NCBI RefSeq assembly: GCF_000006565.2
Contig: NC_031469.1
Location: 1,191,245 to 1,255,244, forward strand
From: Toxoplasma gondii ME49
Lineage: Eukaryota > Apicomplexa > Conoidasida > Eucoccidiorida > Sarcocystidae
Reading direction: 5' to 3'
Length of the DNA stretch: 64,000 nt
This document shows, in pieces, positions 37,301 to 51,696 of this stretch. How positions within the stretch are numbered: position 1 is the stretch's first letter; the number at the start of each line of letters is the position of its first letter. Under the pieces are notes generated by a model, which made no database searches, was not told the DNA's origin, and was given only the letters and a program-made list of their open reading frames with translations. Position numbers and translations under genes: made by a program.

Positions 37301-39267
37301 CGAGTATCCTTTAGAATGCAGAAAAGGGGACTCTTGCCCAGATCGAATTCCGTTTCCCACCAAGTCACAGCAGCTCCTGGGCACCGCGCGGCAAGAGATC
37401 TACAGCGTCTGATTGCACGCGATCCTTTCCTTCCTTCCCTCTGCATGCTTCTGATGTGTGTCGATCCGACTCGAGATGTTCCGACGCTCTGTCGAGTGAC
37501 TTCGTCTTCTTCTTTCTGCCCCGTAACTCCCGAAATCTGCATGTTTTCAACGTTCACATTTCTCTGTTTTTTCGATCTCTCTCTCGCGCTTGTCAATCTA
37601 CTTCTTCGATGCCTCTTCTCTCCTCACTGCCATTTGTTCCGTCGTCTGGGGATCCGAGCACAGCGTCCTGAACGTCTTGTTCCAGCATGGGCATCTTCTG
37701 AATGCTTTCGAACCCGTCGATAAGCCGAACGCGCTCAAGAAGTGGAAGATCAAAGTGCGGGGGGCGAGATTGTTGTTCCTGGAGACTTTCATCGGCTGCG
37801 CTTCCCGGTAGTTTGCGGCCCTCTCGAAACCCCCCTGAGTCGCCTGAGATGAGAACGAAAGGGAAACTCGGATTCCAAAAGTCCATCGAGACACCGTGTG
37901 TCGCTAAAGCGTGGAGGTCGGAGACTGGAAAAGCAAATCGAACTGAAGAGACCCAAACGCAGCCCTTCCGTAAGCACAACCAGTCCTTTCAGTGCGCCCC
38001 GACTCCACGAGTGATAACGCCAGTCTACACCCGACGCGTAGAACGGAACTGATGTGACAACGCTCGATGGCGCGGGGGAAAGAGGGACATCTGCAGTTCT
38101 CTCGCTGTCAAAAACAAACAGGGCGAGCGCTGAAAGTTGTAAACAACGAGACTGTTTTAAAATGTTGACGGAGAAAGACTCAGACTCCTCCAAGAAGCAG
38201 AACAGATGCGGGAAACGCGAAGACAGCTCTCGTCACAGACTTCTTGCTTTCCTCCTGTCTCCTGTGAAGACCGAGCTAACAGAGTAGAATGAGGCTTCGG
38301 TAAACACAGCTCTTCAAGATCGAAACGAGAAATCAATAAGTCGCAGAAAACACCCGCTGTAGACATCGCTCACGAATCACGGTAAAATCCTTCAGAAAAA
38401 GCACCGCTTCGTCGAAACGCCTCATCGGCGAGAGTCACGGCCACAGCAGGAGTCTAGTGGACGTACAGCTTCTCTACACAACACAAGGAACCGATAAGAT
38501 GTCTGCTCAGAGAAACCTTTCCTCATCTCTTTTTCATTGGAAATTGCCATTTCCAAGGTGTCCAACTCGAGAGAATTCGTCTCATCAGACCAGCATTTGC
38601 TTTACACGGACTGTACAAAGGTCATTCACTTTGGCGGTCTCTGTCTCTTGGTTGCCGCCCCTGTGTAGCTCTCGAAAGAATTCTTCGCTGAACGGTCCCC
38701 TGCTCGCTGTTTCCACCTTCCATTCCACGTCCCCTCATCTGCGTTTCCTCCAGAAACCGCGGAAGTTACAGAAAGAAGAAAAACGCATCATGGAAAAGAA
38801 CGGCGCTCTGCGTCGAAACTCATACCTTCTGGAATTCCTGGATAGTTCATGTGTAGAGAACCGGCATGAGAACGAAAAGGGAGTTTCGGAGCATCCAAAC
38901 TCTTCAGCGTTCCTTGACGCGACCACAAACGGTTCGGCCTCTGAAAGAAAGGCCTCCTTGAGGCTCCCCCGTCGCCGAAGCCTGCCCCATATCGCGAGGA
39001 ATATCGAAGCAGGCCCACCTGCAAGAAAAATAAACTCTTTCACACTCTGGGGATGAAAGATCAGAGTGCAAACAACTCGTGCATGCGACACAGACTGAAC
39101 ATGCAACAAATACACAAAGGAACAGAAGTATCAGGGGGAGAACACTACGGAGGAAAACATACGGAAAAAACCAGAAAATCGTAGATTCATTACGCTGTAC
39201 GGACAGCCGCAAAGACGAGAAGACACAAAGTACCCCTGTGCATATGTGTGCACATACTGATAAATAA

Positions 39268-39298
<31 letters not shown>

Positions 39299-40799
39299 AA
39301 GGTAGATACAGACAGATCGAGAGACAGATCGATAGACAGATGCATTTGTCATGGTACATTCACCTGGACATCCAAAGTGCTATTACATGTATATGTATAT
39401 ATATTCGCATATGAACGTATGCATATATATATATATATATATGTATACCCAGTCATCTTTGGTTCGATATGCATAGTTTTGCGCCTATCTAAATCTCTCT
39501 CTCTCTTCGTATCTATATATAAATCGATGTCAACGTGAAGAGACACTTTCGTCTGTAGGAAGTCCTCGTGTTGGTGTTTCAGCACCGCAGCCCCCGTCGA
39601 CCCAGGCAGAAGAAGAATTCGTGAATACCGTCGTGCAACGAGAAAAAATTCGGGGAGACGCTTACCGCATCGGGACTCGGAAACGGCGAGAAAGAAAGTT
39701 TGTTAGGTCCCAGAGGGCCGCCGGAAATCCCCGTGAGAGCCGCCAGACGACCTACCACGAAAACAAAAGCATAGACTCAACTCCATCTCTATCCGTCTCT
39801 CTGTTTTCCATCTCTACACAACATCTCAGAATGCACATATAAATACATATAAATACATACATATACATATATACATATATACATATATATATATATATAT
39901 GCATATATACACATATATATTTATATATGCATATGCGTATAGGTGGGGAAGATGAGGGGTGGCATGGGGCACGGCTGAGGGGCCGACCGGCGGCGGGGGA
40001 ACCCGAGGATAAGCCGGCGTCCGGACCGCGGCCCAAGCCGAAGAAACACACGTAGTGCCGAGGGCAAGAGAAAAACAACGGAGAGGATTGTGAGGGAGGA
40101 GAAGCACAAAGCGTTCGTGAACGATACGGCAAGAAGACGCGAGCAAAGAGGAACAGAGAGTGCGAGATCGGGAGGGGGGTCTTGGAAACAGATGCTGGAA
40201 AAGCGTGTAGCCGAATAGTAGATGGTTTATCCGTTTCTTTGATTTTTCCACACAAACAGAGAGGCCAGCTGCTTTCTCGGCTGGGGCAGGCAGACCATGC
40301 AGAGAGCCTCAACCAGTCGCTCGCTCCAACGAAAAATTGAAGAGCGCATGCACCAGAACTTTTTTTGTCGCCTTTCCTCGCGTACCCGCAGAGGTATCCG
40401 GTGCAAAGACGTTGGGCACTCCGAGACGACAGGCAGATCCCTGCATTTCTCCGGCAACTAAAAAAATCACAGGGATGCAAGGGAAAGCAGGAAGAGGCGG
40501 ACGACTTAGAAAACGAGAAGCGGATCTGGGGGAAAAAAGGAAGAATGAAAGGAAAGACTATTGGACAGGGACCTCGCGCCCTCAAAACAAATAGCAACAG
40601 AGACAGTCGTCTGCAAACAAGCCACTAGGCTTTATGTACGGAAACGAATTTACATATATATATATATATATATATATATACACTGAGTGTGATACAAAGA
40701 GAGATCCGCAAGCATGGAAAACACATATATATGCATATATTTGTATATAGAAATATACCGACAGAGAGAAAGACAGCTATGGGGGCACAGGCACACAAA

Positions 40800-40842
<43 letters not shown>

Positions 40843-41255
40843 GATACAGACGGGTATATGTAGAGAGAAATAGACGTAAACTCACAACCGTGCAGATGTT
40901 CGCATGTGTGCTTTGACAAGTGAATTTTGGTGAGAACTCTGCGGCCTGCAATCGAACAAAAGTCGGAATTCGCTTGCCCGATGAATGCCTGAATCTTTCG
41001 AAAACCCAAGACACTTTCCACTCACCTGTGCAGGGAACATCGGGAAGCAGCATCAGGAGATCGACGGCTGCCCACGCCGCGCGTCCATACACCAGAGCAG
41101 GCAGAGGTGAGGCAGGCGTACAGGAGGACTGGAAACAATGCACGCAATTTCAGATATCCATTTACAAATTACGTACGCATAAAAACACAACTTCTAAAAC
41201 ACAGCATTGAGATACCTCAAAACCGAAACCTGTTTCTCGGTATGCCCATAATTAT

Positions 41256-41295
<40 letters not shown>

Positions 41296-42269
41296 GCGTC
41301 CCTGTACGCTTCACTCTTCTCTCTCCTCCGACTATTGTAGAAATGTGCATACCGATGTCTCGCTGTATGCGCCTCTATGCACACGAGTCTGTTTGTCTCG
41401 TTTGCCCTCTCATGATCGCCATACATAAAATACCGATGTCACTAAAAACTTGTCCTTACACGCTCCTACCAACATGAAACAGATAAACAAACGAGCATTC
41501 CTAAAAATGTGTAAAGAAAGTGAGATGCTGACACGCGGTTATAAACATAAAAAGTCCATATAAAGCAGATTCACACGAAAATATAAAAAAACATACATAA
41601 ATGGATATGTAGATATAATTGTACAAAAATAAGAAAATAGATGTAAATCTGTATGTAGAAATGGAAAAGTACATAGTTGTAAATTATGACTTTGGGGGGC
41701 GTGTGTATCACCTGAATGAGAATAGAGCCTCGCGGTAGATTATGGTGCATAGCGAAGAGGGCAGAGAAGAGGAACCGCGGCGGGAGAGACAACAGAGGCG
41801 TTCGTAGTTGCGTTTGTCGTAAAGAGGCTGCCTCCATGCAAGCAGAGTTGCCTTCATGGGAGGACGGACAGAGGGGAAGAATGGCTGGTTTTTTTCCTAG
41901 ATAAAACGACACAAAAGAGGACAAAGTCAAAAACATGTATACCACTACAGACGCAAAACGGCCTTCGACAGCCTTGACCTCAAAGGTCGACAGGCGGAAC
42001 GCATTCACCAATGCACAGCTTCGTTTGAAAGTGCATGCGGTGCGTGAGCAATGAGCTAGGTCAAGAAAGAAACATTCCTCATCTACACTACTTGGCGTAG
42101 TACCACAAACGAATATCTCGCTGACCATGTACACCTCACGTCCCTGAGTCACATACACACGGCTCCACTCAGTTGTACATCTACACAACATCTACATCCA
42201 GGATGCACTTCTATGCATTCACACACAGATACATACATACATACATACATACATACATACATACATACA

Positions 42270-42305
<36 letters not shown>

Positions 42306-42339
42306 TACATACATAAATACATACATACATACAAATATA

Positions 42340-42373
<34 letters not shown>

Positions 42374-43736
42374 CATAAAATGAATATATGAACATACAGA
42401 TAGATGTATAGACAGACATGTGAACAAATGGACCGATGAGTAAGTCGATAGATGTGTGGAGAGATGATCGAAATAGGGACGTAGGTAGAAAGACAGATAG
42501 ATAGGTGAAAAAGTCGGTAGATGAATAGGTAGACATACGAGCATATAGAGAAAGGGCCGCGCAGACAGATGAACGGATACATGCGTGATTCGGTGAATAT
42601 TAGACAACGGCATGAGTAGATAAATGAGTAGAAAGACAAACGCGCGGAGAAACGAATAGATCGACTGAGAGATAGCTCCAGTTGCCAGGTATTCTTGCGT
42701 GCTGCATGCAGTCTGCCGAGAGACACTTGCCAGGCTGTTCCACCCACCGAGAACAGCAGGAAGGACGGTGGGGAACAGCTGCATTTGCGGTACGATGCCG
42801 CTGCTGACGAGCAGCGACGGCACCACAGAAAACTCTGTCGCACTCAGAGAAGCGAGAGTAGGGATCTCGCCACTGCGGTGTCCAGGCAGTTCAGAAACAG
42901 CGGGGACGGTGCCGAGGCCAAGGCTCTGCAGAGGCGAGGCCTGCGTCGCATGCGTTGCCTGCATGTCCTGCAAATGTCGCAGCTGCTCCAGTTCCGTCCA
43001 GCACTCGCCAATGAAAAGAAAATCTGGGCTCTCCAGCCACACGCTCCGACACAGCTGCATGCAACACACAAAAAACAGATGCACGCGTCCTACAGAATAA
43101 AAGACGACATCTCTGAGCGCCAACGCAACAGAAGCAACCCTCTATGCGCTTTTATATACATATATATATACATATATATGTTTATTTATTTATAGTTGTG
43201 TCTCCAGAGTACTCTTTGGTGAGCATTCATTCTTAGGCAGCTGCTCCGTGGATGGCGTCTGTGTTGTTTGAGGTGTGCGCTTCTGCAGTTGGATTTCGAA
43301 GACGTCTGTTTTTCGAGACCGGTATAGCGAGACTCTCTTCGCCTTTTCCTGGGAGCATGATGGTGCCTCTGCTCCGTGAGAGGCAGGACTTTCTTTGTGC
43401 GATGACTGAGCTCCTACCTTCACATAGAAAGGATTCGCGTAGGCAAATCCTGCAGGCACGGAGAGAAGAGAAGAGGCGCTTCGAAAGGAGGCAAGAGCAG
43501 AGAAACTCGGCGCGCCCAGAGAGGCCAAACTCCAGTAGCCCCCGAGAGAGCTGCTATGGGGGACGACAACCTGCACCGAAGAGAAAGCACACAAAGGGAT
43601 GCACCCTCTCAAGTTTTCGATGTGCAAGAAAACGTTCACAGCTCCTTGTACAGAAACGAAAAACGCATCCTCCACTCGAACAAGACACACGCTGATGCAA
43701 AACGCTGTACAAGCAGTGTCCGAAATATACAAATGC

Positions 43737-43776
<40 letters not shown>

Positions 43777-46700
43777 ACATGTTGGGTCTGCAGGCTGAAA
43801 GCATGAGAGAGAGGGGGGGAAAGAAGGACATTGACATTGTCTTTGTAAAGGGAGTGGTGAGGGAAATGAGATCAAAATCTATCGCGAGTCACGAAGGGTC
43901 GTTGGCTGTTTTAAGCCGACACATGCATGCATCCTCTTGTTCTTCGACCAAGACTCCTCCTTCACTATGTGAAGCGGATGCATCTGCCGAAAGATCTTTT
44001 ACTACGACTTTAAATTTTAGAACGGTCGAAAACCTCGTCCTTGATCTTGAGTTCAATTTACACAAGTGCAGCTGAAGGTGGAGACGAGGCAGGAAACGTC
44101 AATACGAGCGCAGCACTCGGATTTGAACTTCCGTTGTGCAGAGAACACAGACGAAGAAATTCTGAAGCCTGTCGAACGATCAAAGACCTACCTCTCCCAT
44201 AATGATGTCTTGAGCAGCGTAATGGAACTGTCCGTCGGCGTCCTTCCTGCTCAGTGCATGCGCGTCTGCAGCAAGAATCTGAGGCAACTCTTGAGCGTTC
44301 GAAATTCTCACGCCATCGATCCCTGACAAAAACAGAAAACAAGATGCCAGATGCGATCTTAGAGGGCAAAAGGGAGACACGACTCTCTCGTCTCAAACGT
44401 TGTTCTCTCTGGTCTTCTCTCGCCATTTCTCCTCAATGGTCTTCTCCCGTCCTTGCTTCTCCTTCGAGGCACGGCATTTGATAAAGAAACAGGAAAATGC
44501 AAAGTCAAGAACGGAGAGAATGCGTGCATCTGAGCACAAGAGCACACGCGAGAGGAAGGCCGAAAAGAATGGCGGATCTCGAGATTAGAAAAAGCTGATG
44601 GAGAGAAACCGAGACATTGTCTTTCAGAGAACGATAGCCCAGAGTGCATCAACCTGAGCATTAGAATACGGAGGAGAATCGGATTTCACACAGAACAGAT
44701 TTAGGCCATCTCTGAGCACATCTTCACTCCCGAACAAAAAATCCACAAAGTCGACGATTGCTGTTATCTCTCGCACATAGAACTGCGAGAGGCGTCGACT
44801 GCTCAGAGAGGTTTCCCCCAAGAGCGAGGACGCTGAAACCGCTTGTGAGGACAGCAGAAGAAATCGGAAAACTGCTTCGCAACGAATGCACACTGCGAGG
44901 TGTACGAAAATCCACAGGTCACCTGTTTCGCCAGCGGTGGTTCTCGAGAAAAACGAAGGATACTCGAAGTCTGAGGCGCACCCTTCCAAGCAGTGACGGA
45001 GAGCTGGCAAATGCAACGGGTCGGACAGGGAGACGGGGAGGACGCAAGAACTTGCTAAAAGTGGAAAGAGGCGCGTTATCAGAGAGCCGTAGGAAGAGAC
45101 AGTTGGAGACAGCCCCCGCTCGGGAGGGACGTGCTCTAGGCGTTTGAGAGAGAGGTGAACTGGAGACTCACCGAATTTTTTGATCCACATTTTGAGGTCG
45201 TCGATGAACAGTTGCCAGGTCTCGAGTTTCCTGTAATTCAAGATCGCCGTTTCTGCATAGACGCGGAAGAAAGCCGACAGACAAAAAAACAAAGGCCCGT
45301 TCAGTCTCGAGCCTCCAATCGATGGATGACTTGAGTGCAAGTCGTCGACAAGCGCATTACGCTGAAGGCTGTGTTGGTCTACAAAGCGTCCTCCACGAAG
45401 CCCAGCAAACATACCCTGCGGAAGGACGCCGAGCGTTTCTCCTCCGTAGAGAATCTGTTTCTTCCCGTCTGCATCCTGAACGCAACGCACGGAAGAGGCA
45501 AGACAGAATTGTTTCGCAGCTGTCTCTGTCACAGGCCAGCATCGCTCGTCTGCCGGTGCACCGCATGCCGCACAGAACTCTGTGTTCTTCTTGTTCTCTC
45601 CTCGTGACTTTCGCATTCACAGCGACTCTCGACTCCCTTGCTTGCTTGTCTCTCGACTCAGTTCAGCGGGGATGCACCTCTGCCCAGAGGTAGTTGGCTG
45701 GTTACTCTCACTTTGAACAGAGACTTCTGACATTGTCTCTTCGGCAAGCGATACGACCCTCCCCTTCCCACTGGGGAGTGGCTCCTGTGCTTCGTTGCAC
45801 ACATATGTTGCCTTTTTCCACGAGAAAACGTAAATCCCTTTTTTCCCTCCTTTCCGGGTCGACTCTCTTTGGACGTTTCTCCTTTGCATGCACTTTCCTC
45901 CGTCGAGCCTTCCAGTGCTCTGGGTCTCGCGTGTCTGGAGTCGCATGTATCATCTTTCTTCTCGAATTGACTTCACACCGCACACAGGACGGTCTTTGGA
46001 GAAACATGGGGGTGGCTTTTGAAAAGGCGGGTGCGATCCTGTATCTATGCACATGCTAAATTCTTTCTAGACTCGATTCGTTCGACGGCGATAACCGTAC
46101 GGAGTTTTGGTGTCTTGTTGTTCACATTCTTAGCACGTTAAGCGTTAAGCGAACATGTTTTCGTCCTATAAAGACGGAAAGAGATGCAAGAGACGTTTGT
46201 CTGCTCTCAAAGTCACTTCACCTCGAAGTGGAGAAGATGAGACGCGTAGCGGCGATGGGGGTGAGACGCGGAAACGCCGCTGGCCATTTGAACAAGAATT
46301 TTCATTCCGACTCGCCGAGCCTCCTACTCACGAAACAACACCACGCATGCGCCAGAATGCGAAGAAACGGAACAGCATCCGCCAGGAGCCGAAATACGCA
46401 ACTGCATGCGCCAACGGGGAACATCGCAAGCTGGAGCCCCGCGAAAGAGCAGCAGGGCACCAAGACGGCAACGCAGACGAACGCTCTGGAAGGCCGACAC
46501 TCGCAGATGGAAAAGAGGAGACACTGGAAGAGCTACACAAATAGTTCTAGCTTAAGGTTCTCCACAGGAGATCCAGCAAAATCGGCCTGGTTCTTGAGGC
46601 TCTCTTTGTTTACTCGACTCCTTTATTGGGCGGTTCATGACCCCCATGTCGAGGGCACCGCATACAGAGATCTCGGGTGCCCTTCGAAAAAGCGCAGGCG

Positions 46701-49700
46701 CGGACAAACGAAGCAAAGACGAGAGTCACACGGTGTGCGATCCTCGGATAAGAGAGGCTCGGAGAGAAGAAAATGCACGAAGCATTCACTCACCTGCACG
46801 ACTTCCAAGAAACCTCCGACTCCGCCAAGAAGTCCACACGGAGCTGCTCGACAGACGGAGGCGAACGGACTCGCGTCAGGATTCGCATAATCGAAATCCC
46901 CTGAGGCAAATGAGATGCGTGTGAAAAAAAGAGACATAGGAACAACCTCCAGTGCGAGGTAGAATCGATATAAACACTATATTGAGATGTTCACTGCATG
47001 TGGTTTCTCTCCCGCGTCCATCCTTCGCCCACTTTCAAGGGGGCAAGAGGGGGAGGATTATGTTACTCGAACAGCCTCATCTCGCCTGTTTCCAAACTGA
47101 TGTTTTCTAGCATTGCAGTTCAGTTCAAATTTGCAGCATTCTTGAAATTAAGGAGAGAATGAGGTACAGAGGAAGACACGAGGTGGGCGGCTGTTAACTG
47201 TGTGACGATAAACAATCCCTGCATGTTAAGGAGACACCGAAGAGTAGAAACCAGTACGCAACGTCACGGGGCATGGACAAAACGAGTTCTGTCTCAGGAA
47301 AACGATCTCCGAGTCTTCGCTGAAACTTGATGTTTACGTAGATGTGTACACGCGCGCCTTTATCCCCTCGAGACATGCAGAGACTGCAGGCATTGTCGGC
47401 ACCGAGCACAGTGCTTGTGTTGCTTTGACAAACATGAGGAACATCCGTCGATACGTGAGGCGCCGAGACGGAGCCAATAACGCAGCAACTTCTTGCCGCG
47501 GTCACTGCATCGCCCCCTCTATGCAAAGAAACAGAAAGACATGCCAGATTGTCTACGCAAACATGTATAGAGATACTTAGAGACAGGTCCAGAGGCAGAT
47601 AGGTAGACAGAAGACAGACCGATACAGGTATAGATCGACAGAAGCGATGTACGCGGAAGGAAACAAATAAAATAGGTATAAAGTATACAGAAACACGGTC
47701 TGTTTCGATACATTCTTCTGTTTACATGGGTGTGCATGGCTACAAGTCACTGACGTTCCGTTGGCTGCTCACCGTCAACGTCGTAAACGACATCTCCGGA
47801 ATCTCTCTCCATCACTCCACTGACAAGCGTCGCCGTGACGCCAGCTTCTGCGAGCGTTGGAAGCGACTCCGCGATGCACGCAAAGTTTCCTCGTTGAGTA
47901 AGTTTTCCTGAGACGCAACAGGACCGCGAAAAAGGGAGAAAGCAGAACGTGTGAAAGCAAAAGAGACCTGAAAACACCAGAGGCATCGCGCGCACTGCAG
48001 ACCACCCTCTGACCTGTCTCCTGCCCATTCAAAACATGCAGGATGTCCATGGACGCTTTTACTTACACAGATCTTTATATATCGTGTGCAGGTGCTCACA
48101 TGCATGCACGGGCGTACACACTTCTACATGTACAGCATCAATACCCACATCTACATACACGCATTTAGGCATATCTATACACATTTTTATATACATATAA
48201 ACATACATAAACATACATATTTATATATATATATATATATATATATGTATACACATATAAACATACATAAACATACATATTTACATATATATATATATGT
48301 ATATATATATGTATATATGTAACGAGAGTCGGCGGGAGAGTAGAGACGTGCACGTATGGATTCAAGTGTAAGTACAGGATTGCAGATACATGGAAAGTTG
48401 CTTTTTAAGCGTAAAAGCCTCGCGAACCGAGGGAGGGGTGCGGACCTGTTTCTTCATCCCACTGTGCCTCGTGGCTATCTACAAAGACCTCGTGGAGTTG
48501 GAGATTTCGTGAGTCCTTCGGCAGGACGACGACGCGTCCCTGCAAAAACTCAAACGATCGATACGCGTCCCTTTCATTCCCTAGACTCTTTCGAAAGGAC
48601 GCTGACACGGGGACGAAAACAATGGAAAACACAAATTCGAACTGTCTCATGTTCATCCGATGCGACAAATCTTCTGCCCATGTCCTCGCCTCCACAAGCT
48701 TTCGCCGCCCTCCCCCCCTCTCATCTTCGGAGCTCCCGTTCCCTCTTTCTTCACGCTTCTTTTCCCCGTCGTTGTCGTTTTTCCACGCCACTTGCGACAC
48801 TTTGAAACTCTGCTGGCGGCGACAGCGGAAGAGTCCGCGGCAAATTGACCGGGCAGTTCGTCGGGCAGCCACCCCGGTCGCGCCGAAGGGAGCTTTCTGC
48901 ATCCCTCTGCAACAGGAGAGACTCGAGAGAGGCGCACCTGCAGAGGGATGCACTCATCAAGGAGCTTTTTGCGGTGGTCGTAGTTGGCCCTCGAACTCGT
49001 CGCGGCGTCGAACTGTCTCTGTTCCTCGAATCTCTTGAGCAGTCGCAAGTGGTGAGGATTTGGGGACTTCATTGGAAAAGCGGCATCCAACGCTGCCGCC
49101 GCTGCATGCGCCGCCGCCGCCCCCGCAGCGGCTTCAGCTGCCAGGCGCCTAGACACTCGGCGTTTCTGTGCAGACACATCCCCGGAATTCTCCATTTTCT
49201 CTTCGACCGACGCATCCGCTGGCTCAGCCGGAACGAGTGGCGCCGAAAGAACAGCCGCGGACGCAGTCGGAAACGGCGCAGTCGACTGTCCAGACAGCGC
49301 CCCGTAGGAAACGGCCCGTTCGACAACCCACCTGAGGAAGGAGGAAAGAAATCCAGGTGCAAGCAAGAAAAGCCAGATGGAGCAAGGGGAAGGAGAAGAC
49401 GACGCAAAGAAGAGTAGAGCGAGGAGAAGACGACTCGATGCACAACAGCAGAGATGTGCGCCAAGTCAAGGAGACCGCGCAAGAGAGATGAGGGGAAAAG
49501 GCGAATTTCGAGTGGACACTCCGTGGTTCTTTGAAAGCTCGAAAGGTGAAAAACATCGGTGTGGGTGCCGTACGACTTCCTCGAAGAAATACACAAAACA
49601 CTGGAACCGATACAAGCAGGGAGCCTTCACAAAACATTGCTGAACTCGACAACTGAAGAGACGGTGTTCTGCAAGACCCACAAAGAGAGACCCCAAACGC

Positions 49701-51661
49701 TCCTCCGCGAGAAACGAATACGAACCTTCAAAACGGAAGACAGGCAAAGGGTGCATGCACGCGTAGATGCCTCCCTTCACATGTGCATTCATTCTTATAT
49801 TCACACACTTGTATACTCACACACACACACAGAGACTTACATGCATGCATACATACATACCCATACAAGTACACACACACACACACACACCTACAAAGAT
49901 ACATACAAGTATATATATATATATATATATATGCATATATGTGTATACATATATGTGTATATATGCATATCCGCGAATAATATATACGAATATGCATGTA
50001 CAGGTGGAGAACCGTTCGTCCCTCTCTGCAAGAGCACGTGCACATGTGGACTCGTCTTGTTTTAGCTGAAGGAGTTCTGGAGTCTGCATGCAGGCAGCAA
50101 CCGACAGGGGGGCTCGTCTTTCTTACCAAGAGCCATCGCTTTCCTTGGCTCTGCAAATTCGCCAGTCGTAGAATCCACATCGCGTGAAGACACCAAAGTC
50201 AGCAGTGCCGAGCCAGCGCTGTTTTCGCCACTGTCGCGAAGTGTCGCCGGCCTCGGCGGAGACAGAGGGGTGCTCGGCAGCAGACTGTGGGGAGGAAAGA
50301 GACTGCAGCAGAACCCACGAGAACGTGTGGTAAGAGTAGATCTCTGCAGTGCTGAAGCGGCTGAACGACGGAGCTGCGACAATCGCAAAAACGTCGGAAG
50401 GCTCCTTGGACGTCGCGTCGTCGCACAAGGTGCATGTCTCGATGAGAACGGAAAGGACGAAGCGGTCTCCAACGCTGCGGGGAGCGACAAGGCCACAGCA
50501 GAGGAGACAAAGGCAGACGAAGGTATGCGAAGAAGCGGAGACGGCGAGAGTTTCTGAGAAGCGGGAGACGCCGTTTTCGGAGAGCACAGAGAGAAGAAGA
50601 CCTAGAAGAGCAACGCGGAGAAGGACTGTCACGAAAGCAAAGCAAGAGAGAAGGAAAGGGCGAGGAGAATTGAGCAACATCCGAGAGAGAAGATGGACAC
50701 GCAGCCAGTCTTGGGGTGTCAACAGAGTTGCGTCGCAAGAGAGTAGTCGACGACTGCCCGAACAGGGATCTCCGAAAGCGTTCCGAGTGCAGAGAAGGCG
50801 ACAAGCGGTGCGAGAGACACAGCATCGAGGCGGCCTCAAGAGATCGCAGAAAGTCATGAAATAAACGGGTTTCGACTCCTTCCGAGTGTCTCTGCTCGAG
50901 GTTAGAGAGACGGACAGATGGTCGAGAGAGACAGCATGTTTAACGCAGGCAGACGTCTGTGGTGTCTGATGACGTTCGCCATACTCACTTCTTGATGACG
51001 GGAACGAACGGCTGGCGGAGTTGCCAGTCGTGTCTGGCAGAGGACAACGCAGGCATGGAAAAAAACAAGCTCGAGTGCGGTCTAGAAGCATGCAAAAAGA
51101 AAACAGGATGCCACGAACGATCTCCCCACGTTTCTCCGCGCCTCTCCGGTTCATACAGCCTCGGTCGCAGGGCAAAGAACGCATGCACGTAAAAAGCAAG
51201 CAGGTACAAACATAGTAAATGCACTCACCAATGCAGATATAATTACAAACATGTTAATATGTGATTCGCGTGGAGCACCACGTCCGAACAAAGAGCCAGA
51301 TTCTGAGGCTTTGTACATACACATGTCTGAAAATAAAACCTGAGAAAATGAAGAGGTGTGCAGCCTCACATGTACGTCCAAATACACATGCATAAATGCA
51401 TCGGTGCAAATATTTAAATTTCTGTATGTGTCTCCATAAAAATATCTGTACGAGCAATATTTTTTTCCACAGTTACTATAATAAGTATACATAGAGAGAG
51501 AGAGCCTAGAGCCTTCCTACCTATAAACCTATCCCAGCATTTGGTGTCCATACACATGTATAAATGTATATGTATAACTGCTTATAAGCATCAATGCACA
51601 TATGTATGAGCAGTTCTATGTATCTGGCCGCATCGACAAATGCATGCATGTGTGAACCATT

Positions 51662-51696
<35 letters not shown>

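Larger units (their letters stand above)
37628..48539 (-). other. GH13 (alpha-amylase-like) domain of the synthase
   Basis: Exons: 48446-48539, 47773-47907, 46794-46900, 45415-45475, 45172-45252, 44192-44322, 43418-43570, 42748-43054, 41712-41896, 41026-41128, 40386-40457, 39666-39751, 38826-39018, 37953-38090, 37628-37843. Barrel signatures appear in order: [18 protein letters not shown] (strand 2), [40 protein letters not shown] (region II), [11 protein letters not shown] (region III with the acid/base Glu), [12 protein letters not shown] (probable region IV), and [18 protein letters not shown] (the P-G-V-P-x-x-Y-x-G-x-E loop). Region II has Ser where active enzymes have the nucleophile Asp, and no D-x-x-x-N-H region I is seen. 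Hydrolase activity is therefore doubtful; a structural or glucan-primer role is an inference. Exon ends are supported by matching phases throughout. Confidence 0.85.

Noticed and set aside
39540..39615. Possible exon encoding [18 protein letters not shown]
   Set aside because: Exons 39666-39751 and 38826-39018 join in phase 0 without it, and it has no good donor.
42149..42400. Tyr-Val-Cys-Met repeat protein
   Set aside because: It is only the translation of the (ATAC)n microsatellite inside an intron.
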